25,481 nt of DNA from Cylindrotheca closterium (taxonomy: Eukaryota > Bacillariophyta > Bacillariophyceae > Bacillariales > Bacillariaceae): positions 1 to 25,481 of the forward strand of contig CAKOGP040001657.1 of assembly GCA_933822405.4 (NCBI GenBank). Reading direction: 5' to 3'. A model generated the notes under the pieces. That model was given only the letters and a program-made list of their open reading frames with translations. It searched no databases and was not told where the DNA came from. The translations under genes were made by a program, and so were the position numbers. This document shows positions 8,518-15,732 of the stretch, piece after piece (positions within the stretch are counted from its first letter, which is position 1; every line of letters begins with the position of its first letter).

Positions 8518-8580
8518 GAATCCGAGTTTTTCTCGGATTCTATTAGGGAAAAAAATAGAATCCGAGAAAAACTCGGATTT
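8518..8580. repeat. Two subterminal palindromes GAATCCGAG-N5-CTCGGATTC (right cluster)
   Basis: Copies lie at 8518-8540 (TTTTT loop) and 8558-8580 (AAAAA loop, last base of the arm changed to T). They are the same family as the three copies at 667-849 and sit directly inside the right terminal repeat. Confidence 0.8.
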
Positions 8581-8593
8581 GTTCGTAAAAGGG
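8580..8593 (-). repeat. Right terminal inverted repeat of the TTAA-bounded element
   Basis: On the minus strand this reads CCCTTTTACGAACA, followed outward by TTAA (8594-8597). It pairs with 651-664. Confidence 0.6.
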
Positions 8594-8597
8594 TTAA

Positions 8598-8785
8598 AAG
8601 GACCAGATCCTTGTCAATTTATGACAACTACAATGACCTACAAAACAGAGTTTCCTTGCCTTCTGAAGAACAGTCAATGGTGATTAAAGGGCATACAGAT
8701 TATGAATGTATTGGAAAGATCCTTTTGATTATATCACAAACACATTTGCTTTATTTGACGATTCAATGACAATCTATTGACGAGG
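8598..8785 (+). other. Right flank with a short open reading, unassigned
   Basis: One plus-strand frame is open for about 55 codons from 8598 (for example SIYDNYNDLQNRVSLP and IKGHTDYECIGKILLI) without an ATG at its start. It reads like protein but I cannot name it. If the element inserted into a gene, this could be the far side of that gene. Confidence 0.25.
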
Positions 8786-9379
8786 CTATACCTCTGCAAA
8801 CATACTTTCCAATGCTTCCGGAAGGACAGCCAGCGATCCTTCAGCAATAGGTATCTGTCTCTCGTTTGCAGTAGAAGGCGCTGTGCCGTTTACATAAATG
8901 TCTGCTCCACTGTGCATGTTCCACAGTTTGTACTCTTCTAGGGCTGCCCCTATGCGGGATTGCCTTCTTAACTTACCAATTGAACTCAACTTCTTGTTGT
9001 AGCTTTCAATTCCCTGTTGACTCCAACCAGATGACTTCAGCTTCAAGCCATTGTCACTTGATGTGAATTTGGCCTTGAACTCCTTGCTTATAGCAGCATG
9101 TTCCTTACCTCGGAGTCTTGCTGATTTGGGATCCTCATGCTGTTTCCTCCAACGACTCTCATAGTTCTCAAGTAGCATGAGGTCAAATGCCTTGTCACTC
9201 ATGGTGAAGATGTTGCTGATTGTCTCCTCCTGCTTCGGCACATCAAATTTGGTGTTTGTGCAATTGATTGATGGCATGATCCGTTTCACTAGGTAATGAA
9301 AGGTTGGTACTGCCCCGTCCTTGCTTGCGAAACTTTTGTGCCATCCTTTGTTAGGTAGTCTTGATATCCCTGACCACAA
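8786..9379 (-). pseudogene. C-terminal fragment of an uncharacterised repeat-associated protein
   Basis: The leftward frame has 197 codons and lacks an ATG start; it reads back to a TGA just upstream, and another frame carries protein-like sequence beyond it, so the 5' part is frameshifted or lost. Notable blocks are VKRIMPSINCTNTKF, TMSDKAFDLMLLENYESRW, and KSSGWSQQGIESYNKK. The combination of a S-D-x-A-F-x-L-x-L-L-E-N-x-x-x-R-W block and a G-W-S-x-x-G-I-x-x-Y-N block resembles a multicopy protein family I recall from diatom genomes, whose function is not established. There are no transmembrane segments or signal peptide. It is probably mobile-element derived. Confidence 0.5.
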
Positions 9380-9605
9380 CTCCTGTATCCAACAGCTGCA
9401 TCAGTGTTCTTTTCCAGGAGATGGACCACCAAGCTATCAGGTCATCTGGTAGTAAATGGAACTTGCAGAAACGAGGGTTAGACACCAACAGGAGACTTCT
9501 TCCAAATATAAAAAAATTGAAATCACTTACTTAGAAACTTTGATCTTGTAGCATTGTGATTTTAGAAAGCAGAATGTACACATCATTGTAGTAGGAGATT
9601 GACTT

Positions 9606-10015
9606 GCCATTTGCATTCAGACAGCTAATCAAGCCGTCAATGATGCTCTCTCAACATGCAATCATGCTATGAGATGTGCTGTTTCTCAGTCTTTGAAAAA
9701 CAACACTCCAGGTGAAGTAGTGTTTGCTCATGATATGTTGCTCAACATTTGAGTATACAAGAAAAGCGACAATTGATGGTCAACAAAAATCTTTGGCGAC
9801 AAAATGCTAAACGAAATGAGTTTGACTATAACGTTGGTGGCAAAGTTTTGATCAAGAATTTCAATCCAAGTAAATTGGATCCAAAGATGGAAGGTCCGTA
9901 TCAAATAACTTGTGTGATTACTAACGGAACTGTTGAAGTTGGCAGGAGTCCTCAAGTCTTTGAGAGACTGATATACGGCGTCTTGTGCCGTTTCGTCAAG
10001 TCTAACAAGCAATGA
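9606..10015 (+). pseudogene. Ty3/Gypsy integrase C-terminal fragment
   Basis: From 9606 one frame reads QTANQAVNDALSTCNHAM...TPGEVVFAHDMLLNI, the end of the integrase core. A frameshift near 9750 continues with LMVNKNLWRQNAKRNEFDY, then VGGKVL and the GPY motif (EGPYQI) of the Gypsy integrase C-terminal domain, ending TGA at 10013. The catalytic D,D-35-E region is absent, so it cannot integrate. LTR-like sequence follows immediately, as expected for the 3' end of a Gypsy element. Confidence 0.85.
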
Positions 10016-10064
10016 GTTTGAACCGCCTGTTGCATCAAGAACCACCTCTCGTATGAACTGTGGA

Positions 10065-10280
10065 TGTAAGGGCGCCTTTGTGATAATAATAAAAACGGAG
10101 ACATTAATCGTAACTACATTTTGATACAGAATGATATGATAATACTATGATCATACGACAAGCTTTGAAGTAGACCTTAGTCAAAAGGTCCACATAAGCA
10201 CTTTGAAGTGCATCTCTATAGACATCCACCTTTTTCTCTGTGACTCTTCTGTGAAGGTGGGGTTATACATATGATATTTC
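10065..10280 (+). repeat. LTR-like sequence of the Gypsy element (copy 1)
   Basis: It begins TGTAAGGGCGCC about 50 bp after the integrase stop. The part at about 10170-10275 aligns with 10860-10955; both contain ACATAAGCACTTT and GACTCTTCTGTGAAGGT. A true TG...CA border on the right was not found. Confidence 0.55.
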
Positions 10281-10357
10281 CCAAAAACTCAAATTGTTTT
10301 TGTGCTATTTTGTGATACATTTAAAAGGCAAAAAAACGGACAGCTGAGCAATGGAAA

Positions 10358-10440
10358 TTCCCACAACTATTTTTAAGATTCCTACAACTAGTTGTGGCAA
10401 TTTTTGGAAAAAAAACTGTTCCCACAACTAGTTGTGGGAA
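10358..10440. repeat. CTAG-centred palindrome cluster
   Basis: A perfect 22-bp palindrome with core CCCACAACTAGTTGTGGG occupies 10419-10440. A two-mismatch relative lies exactly 40 bp upstream (10379-10400), and a half-site lies at 10358-10369. They lie between the two LTR-like copies. Confidence 0.8.
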
Positions 10441-10857
10441 ATCGCGTTAAATATTGCAGGGACAAAATAAAATGAAAAGGGGGAATTCCCACTGCCTCAA
10501 CTAGGCAATACTGTCAATACCGCTCTTAAATAATTTAGATGTTTCTTTGCCAATCCTGATCGGCACATGACCAAAACCCCAACGAATTTTTCTGTTGTTT
10601 GTTTTTGGGTTCAAAATCGATTTGAGGGTTTCAAAGCAATGGCACCAAAAGACTACCCCCTTCACAGGGTACGTGCAAATTCAATGCATGCAAATCATGC
10701 GTTTGAGAGAACTTGCGGAAGGTCCTGTATGGCTCTTGATCAGGGGTCAGTAAAATAGAATTGGCAGTGCAATTAATTGCAATTGCATATTGCAATTGAA
10801 ACGGCCCATAGAACAGACCCAAGGTATTGGGACTCTCGAAGCTCCTTCGGCTGGGGA
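10441..10857. other. Non-coding stretch between LTR-like copies
   Basis: I see no gene. A cluster of TTGCAATT/AATTGCAA words lies at 10766-10799, including the inverted repeat CAATTGCA-TAT-TGCAATTG. Confidence 0.4.
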
Positions 10858-10960
10858 CTATATTAGACCTTAGGTCTTACATAAGCACTTTCTGTGCCTT
10901 TCTAAAGTCATCTATAATCTTCAATAAGACTCTTCTGTGAAGGTTGGGTTACAATTCGAA
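10858..10960 (+). repeat. LTR-like sequence (copy 2), preceding gag
   Basis: It shares AGACCTTAG, ACATAAGCACTTT and GACTCTTCTGTGAAGGT in the same order as copy 1. It probably belongs to the 5' LTR of the gag-bearing Gypsy element that follows; the intervening leader is about 500 bp. Confidence 0.5.
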
Positions 10961-11180
10961 TAGCCAAAGGCTTTTACTGAAGAGATATTCTAACGTAGAC
11001 GGAAGAAAGCAGTCAAACCAATGGACTCAATAGTGACTCCATGAACGACAGTAGGGCGACCGTCATCTCAGCATTGCACCAGCAACCTAAGTCCAATCTA
11101 CACATATCGAACTTGTGTGCAAGTATACTGGCAGAAAGATAGAGTTATTTCTTTCTTTCCCATCCCACCACACCATGTTG

Positions 11181-11258
11181 GGCCTTGACACAATTGTTTT
11201 GTGTCAAGGCCTGGCAGACAAGCAAGTCTCAGATTTCAAGTCTTAGGAAATCTGAGAC
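11181..11258 (+). other. Two consecutive perfect hairpins in the presumed gag leader
   Basis: Stem 1: 11181-11193 pairs with 11199-11211 (13 bp, arm GGCCTTGACACAA, 5-nt loop). Stem 2: 11226-11237 pairs with 11247-11258 (12 bp, arm GTCTCAGATTTC, 9-nt loop). Both lie between the LTR-like repeat and the gag start at 11488. Retroelement leaders often carry such structures for dimerisation or packaging; that role is inference. Confidence 0.75.
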
Positions 11259-11487
11259 TGCTCCTTTGAGTCGCACACTTTGCACGCAACTCAAAAGGAC
11301 CAGCTTCACACCACAACCCACTAGAGTCACTCCAAGAAACACCAAGCAGAAGAACCCAAAAAGAAAATGCCAGTTGGCTATCTTCGATAGACTCTGCAGA
11401 GTTACAGTAAACTACTATTGTATTGTTTGCTACGCATCTGACTTTGTTTCAATTTCTTTGAACTTTAAAGAGTGAAGATACAGCACT

Positions 11488-13277
11488 ATGACTGCTTTTG
11501 AGACAAACTCCCCACTTTCCTATGTTGAACAAGGCAAATTCTCCATGAGATTGTATTCTACCTTCCTGGTGAAGATGGTGCTGATCGTGAACAAAAAGCA
11601 AAGGTTCCACTTTATCTTGGCAAGACCAAGAATCTTGAGTCCTTTTGCACAATGTTTCTCTCCTTCAAGAACCTCTGCAAACATTGGGGTCTCACAGGCA
11701 ATACAAATGCCATTGGTGCTCTCAAGTTCACTCTCTTTGAACAACATCTTGGCGGCAATGCCCTCCATGAGTGGCAAATCATATCAAACAACGCGCCAAG
11801 TAATTTGGTCGCGCAATTCAAGAATTTTGTTGACACTTTTATTACCATGATGTCACCTGGCAAATCTCCAAGGAACAACGCAAGCTCATTCCTCAAATCT
11901 CCGGCAGTCATTAAGACTATGAAATCTGATGTTTCTGAACACGTTCGGCAACTCGAACTTCTATGTTTTTATCACGACATGCTTCCAGGAACATCTCAAA
12001 AGCTGGATGAACCTGACATATCTCACAGAAGATGCGTACAATACCTTACTAAAAGGATTGTTACCACAACCTTAACGCGGTATTTAATATTGTATTGTTA
12101 GTCATGTGTGCTGTTACACGGCATTCTACCCCTATGAAGGAGAGCTGCAAAGCAATGATGCTTCATGATAGGTTACAGTTCGCTGGCCAGGCGAAAGGTT
12201 GTGAGATCCATCGAATCGGAAAGGGGGTGTTGACCTTTTGACTTTGCAGCCGTGGACCTGTTGTGTGACAAATAAGACCAAGTCGTGCTGCACCTGTTGT
12301 CCTGCGGCTCTGGAGTCGATGTCGCAACCTACTCTACTTTCTTTTTCTTTGGAAGAGTCTCTGATCAGAATGACATATCTCACAGAAGATGCGTACAATA
12401 CCTTACTAAAAGGATTCTTATCACGACCTTAACGCGGTATTTAATATTGTATTGTTAGTCGTGTGTGCTGTTACACGGCAGAACCTAACAATATTTCTGT
12501 ATTGGCAAAAAAGACGATAATCTACAAATCTTTTCCCAAGCAATGGCAAGATCTACTTCGTCAACAAAAAGGACCAATTGAAGATCCTTCCATCACAGTG
12601 GCAATAATGGAAGAATACTTTCAAGCCACTAAGATCCTCATGGACAACACACATGCTGCAAAGGAACAAATTTGTGAGCGAACTGGACATGCACTGGATC
12701 TCACAATCATTGTTCTGCTAATTGTGGCGGTCGAGCAAATGGAAACTCTCGCTATGGCAATAGACAACTTAGCTCTAGTCAGCCATATCCTAGCTACCAG
12801 AATCAAGGACAGCAGAATGGTGGAAATCGTTATCCACCAAGACCTACAAACAACTATCAAGGAAGACCAAGTGGCAACAACCAAAACCAGTGTCGTTTTG
12901 GAAATCAAGCTCCAAACAATAGACCTCCAGGAAACTCTCAGCAAAGAGGTTTTCAAAATCATGATTATGCTTAATTGCATTTCAATCAAGAAGCGGGATG
13001 CTTTGTTCCAGATGGAACTGTCCCAGTAGAGGACCCAGGCAGAATGCCTCAAGGCGGAATGTCTTCTGCCATAGAGCAGCATGCTGAAGATCAGCCAGAA
13101 CAAGAACAAAATGATCAATACTTTGTCCGAGGCCAATTCGTTCAATTGCATGAACAAAATGAAATATATCCTCCTCCTGAAGAATTGTATCCTCCAGACA
13201 AATCGTATCCTCCACAAGATGATCAAGGCTATTATCCTTATGGTGGTGTTGAGCATTATTCCTATGAAGGTTACTGA
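11488..13277 (+). pseudogene. Ty3/Gypsy gag, frameshifted and internally duplicated
   Basis: It starts at ATG 11488 and shifts frame near 11600. It then reads VPLYLGKTKNLESFC, FLSFKNLCKHWGLTG, FEQHLGGNALHEW and HVRQLELLCFYHDMLPG, typical of the helical Gag capsid region. A 110-bp segment is then duplicated (12014 and 12371), with 247 bp between the copies. After it the frame KKTIIYKSFPKQWQDLL resumes, shifts again near 12665 and becomes a Gly/Asn/Gln/Pro-rich nucleocapsid-like tail (QPYPSYQNQGQQNGG). A TAA near 12972 interrupts it, and the same frame continues to TGA near 13275 with YPPPEELYPPDKSYPP. No CCHC knuckle is seen; the tail may bind RNA through its low-complexity basic residues. At least three frameshifts and two stops make it non-functional. 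Confidence 0.75.
12014..12480 (+). repeat. 110-bp direct repeat (12014-12123 and 12371-12480) inside gag
   Basis: Both copies run from TGACATATCTCACAG to TGCTGTTACACGGCA with only a few substitutions, offset by 357 bp. In copy 2 the phrase TYLTEDAYNTLLKGFL is in frame, while copy 1 is read out of frame. The 247-bp spacer differs from gag, so it looks like an insertion flanked by a duplicated target, or an unequal exchange. Confidence 0.9.
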
Positions 13278-13364
13278 CTTTCGCTCCAAAACAATACTCG
13301 TCCGCAGTCTAACCGTTTAATCAACCCTTTCTTCCAATCTAATCTTTCATCTTTTGCTACAACA

Positions 13365-13656
13365 TTGACCCCTGATCAAGGTCCGATGACGCAAGAAGAA
13401 AAGCATTTTCTTTTGAATGACTCTCTTGTTTGTGTGCCAACTCCAAAACAAACCTTGGAATCTACGGGTGAATCGATGAACAAAAAGAAATTGACACCTA
13501 TTTCTTTGATGCAATGGGGAACATTGGCGGAAAACATTCTGCACAGCCACTACGAGTATTGTTTGATTCTGGAGGCAAAACATGCAAGAATTATTCCACA
13601 AGGCGCGATGGTAAAAGTTAATACTACTGCTAAACCTTGTGCGACTGTATCTGGAA
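13365..13656 (+). pseudogene. Ty3/Gypsy aspartic protease fragment
   Basis: The active-site phrase LRVLFDSGGK lies at 13550-13579 in frame 2. The neighbouring part of the domain (RIIPQGAMVKVNTTAKPCATVSGS) is in frame 3, so there is a frameshift just after the catalytic DSG. Retropepsins act as homodimers with one DSG per subunit and cut Gag-Pol. The homology stops at about 13656, where the plus strand turns into the antisense of the RT-integrase linker. The protease is thus truncated by the inversion. Confidence 0.7.
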
Positions 13657-14705
13657 GTTTCAATGGTTTGATGTTGTTGAATGTTTGGCATTGTGATTGG
13701 GTTTGGCATCGTCTGTAGAGGAGGATGATTCAAGAAGGACTCTTCCATTTCAATGACGTCAATGGTCAGGTGTTCATGAATGTCTCCATCTTGGCAACAG
13801 GAGAACTGACATCAAAAGGTACTGTTGAACTGCTTCTGTTGATGGCGCAATCAAATCGTTTTCTTTTTCCAGAACATTATCTTCAAATGTGTAGATTTTG
13901 TCTTCGGGATCAACAGAAACCTGTAATTTATCAAACGCAATCAATTTACCCTTATTTGGACTCTTCCCTTCAGATAGCTTCTCCATTCGCGGAAGCCGAG
14001 AGAAGCAGTTGGCAATCGCGTTATCTTTTCCAGGCAAATAGACAAAATTGGGGCCAACTTCAACGTGCGCATGATGATAAGTAAAAATAGTTAATTTGGC
14101 ACCATATATCATAGACCAAAATTCTTTCAAACAATGTACAACAGCCAACATTTTTTTTTCCATTACAGAGTAATTGGGTTGTGCAGCATTGAGCTTACAA
14201 CTCCAGTAGGCGACTGGTTTACCTTCTTGCATGATGACAGCGCCCATCTGGTAGTCAGACGCATCAGTATAGATTTCAAAGGGTTTGTTTGGATTGGGGT
14301 AGCGCATCATTATATCCCTAGCCATGAGAGCTTTCATCTCAGCAAAAGCTTTTGCACATTCATCAGTCCATTCAAACATTCCTTTGCCTGTGAGCTCTGT
14401 AAGAGGTTTGAGAAGATGAGATTGACACGGCCACATGTGGCGGTAAAAGGTAACAGCACCAAGAAATGCACGCAATTCTGTTACATTCATAGGCGCTGAC
14501 ATCTTGAGGATGGCATCAATCTTTTTCTTCCATGGCTTGACACTTTCAGGAGTCAACCAATGGCCCAAGAAAGCCGTTTCTTGGACACACCACTAGCATT
14601 TCAAGGGATTGATCTTGAAACCAGCAGCTTGTAGTCGCTGCAACACTTCTTGGATCAAGGCCATATGTTCTTTGTGAGAATTGGAGACCAGGCCAACATT
14701 GTTAT
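13650..14705 (-). pseudogene. Ty3/Gypsy reverse transcriptase (3' part), RNase H and linker, inverted
   Basis: Reading leftward from 14705: SNSHKEHMALIQEVLQRL and GFKINPLKC (RT palm-thumb), an in-frame TAG, then FLGHWLTPESVKPWKKKIDA, LRAFLGAVTFYRHMWP and the RNase H start FEIYTDASDYQMGAV. Later the phrases KKMLAVVHCLKEF and GKDNAIANCFSRLP appear. Between them the usual DHKNL...W segment is missing, an internal deletion. The frame ending at 13774 is continued in another frame by ESFLNHPPLQTMPNPIT and IQQHQTIE, the spacer before integrase, up to about 13656. The YVDD-box part of RT is missing on the 14705 side. It lies on the opposite strand from gag and protease. Confidence 0.85.
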
Positions 14706-14902
14706 AATTAAGCTAAATGTGCTCTATTGTAAGTGCCCTTAGCGCTCAGAACAAACTCTCTGCAATCTAAATTTGTAATCGACTTTACAACACTTTCACG
14801 ACAATAGTTCTCCTGTGTCTAGGTATACTTTGAGTGAAATTGTTCCTATTTGATTGATATTTGGCTTGAATTGATGATTCAATCACAAAAGTAAGTTCAA
14901 TG

Positions 14903-15578
14903 ATTTTCCCTTGGAAAATCCCTTGTTTACAGAACTTGATTCGACCTCTATGACAATTCTGTGTTGAATGCAGTACTTTGGGACATCTTGTATTATTCCC
15001 TACTGCATTGTACACAACACCAATATCTCACTTGTATAGGGTCATTTCCTTTTTGTGTGGATGTAGATTGTCCGACAGACTTGAGTCCGGCATACTTGCG
15101 TCGAATCACGACATCACGATCAAAGTCAGATCGTACATGTTGAAAACTTTGCACTCGAATTAGGGTTAGGGTTAGGGTTAGGGTTATCTGCAGGCAATGA
15201 TTATAGGGATTTTAATGGCTAATGGTTGATAGAAGAGTTTCATTGTGCCAATTTTTTTTAGTTTAACACCCCAGTGTTGGGATATGACAAAATATGAGTA
15301 ATTACATTCCAAAAAGAAACTATTCAAGTACAAAGTTTTCGACACGTACGATCGAACTTTGATCGTGATGTCGGGATTTGACGCAAGTATGCCGGGGGCA
15401 AGTCTGTCGGACAATCTATATCCACACAAAAAGGGAATGACCCTATATAAGTGTGATGTCGGTGTTGTGTACAATGCAGTAGGGAATAATACAAGATGTC
15501 CCAAAGTACTGCATTCAACACAGAATTGTTGTAGAGGTCCAATCAAGTTCTGTAAACAAGGTATTTTCCAAGGAAAAT
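14903..15578. repeat. Inverted repeat pair, arms ~257 bp (14903-15160 and 15322-15578)
   Basis: The two arms are reverse complements at roughly nine bases in ten. They share, for example, TTGTTTACAGAACTTGATT, GACATCTTGTATTATTCC and GATTGTCCGACAGACTTG. The spacer is about 161 bp. Long ORFs on opposite strands (such as DILYYSLLHCTQH) are the same repeat read twice and are not genes. The arms start about 200 bp beyond the truncated RT and may be ends or LTR pieces of an unidentified repeat family. Confidence 0.9.
15160..15186 (+). repeat. Interstitial telomeric repeat, (TTAGGG)4 plus TTA
   Basis: Four perfect TTAGGG units plus TTA sit in the spacer and begin exactly where the left arm of the inverted repeat stops matching the right arm. 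TTAGGG is the telomere unit of many eukaryotes, to my knowledge including diatoms. Confidence 0.95.
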
Positions 15579-15600
15579 GTCGAAAAAAGTTCGCAAACCT

Positions 15601-15716
15601 GTAGATGGTAGAATCTGGTGAAATGTGGTAGAATGGGGTAGGAATGAGGTAGAATGTGGTAGAATATGGTAGGAATGTGGTAGAATGTGGTAGACTGTGT
15701 GGTAAATTGTGGTAAA
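15601..15716 (+). repeat. GTGGTAGAAT minisatellite
   Basis: About ten imperfect copies of a 10-11 bp unit (GTGGTAGAAT, GTAGGAATGTG and variants) directly follow the right arm of the inverted repeat. The reverse strand reads as repetitive His/Ser/Thr/Phe peptide, which is a by-product. Confidence 0.85.
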
Positions 15717-15732
15717 CTTCATCAGTTGAGGG

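Larger units (their letters stand above)
647..8597. mobile_element. TTAA-bounded, piggyBac-like transposon of about 7.95 kb with unusual cargo
   Basis: The left end reads TTAA then CCCTTTTACAAACA (647-664). The right end, on the complementary strand, reads TTAA then CCCTTTTACGAACA (8597-8580). The 14-bp inverted termini differ at one base, and both sides carry a TTAA, the target duplicated by piggyBac elements, whose termini usually begin with CC(C). Immediately inside each end lies a GAATCCGAG/CTCGGATTC palindrome, comparable in position to the subterminal inverted repeats of piggyBac. Inside are foldback arrays, a zinc-finger gene and a convergent acidic-protein gene. I find no DDD/DDE transposase, so the element would be non-autonomous or its enzyme is unrecognisably diverged. 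The alternative is two separate miniature elements whose ends happen to face each other, but no matching inner ends were found. Confidence 0.55.

Noticed and set aside
11386..11405. ACTCTGCAGAGT similar to the palindrome core of the 187-bp repeat
   Set aside because: The shared word is 12 bp and self-complementary, and the flanks do not match; probably chance.
12621..13289. Minus-strand ORF of 222 codons rich in Ile and Ser
   Set aside because: It is the antisense of the Gln/Asn-rich gag tail; hydrophobic reading is expected from that composition.
14961..15163. Plus-strand ORFs with DILYYSLLHCTQH
   Set aside because: The same peptide appears on the minus strand of the right arm because of the inverted repeat; no start context or homology supports a gene.
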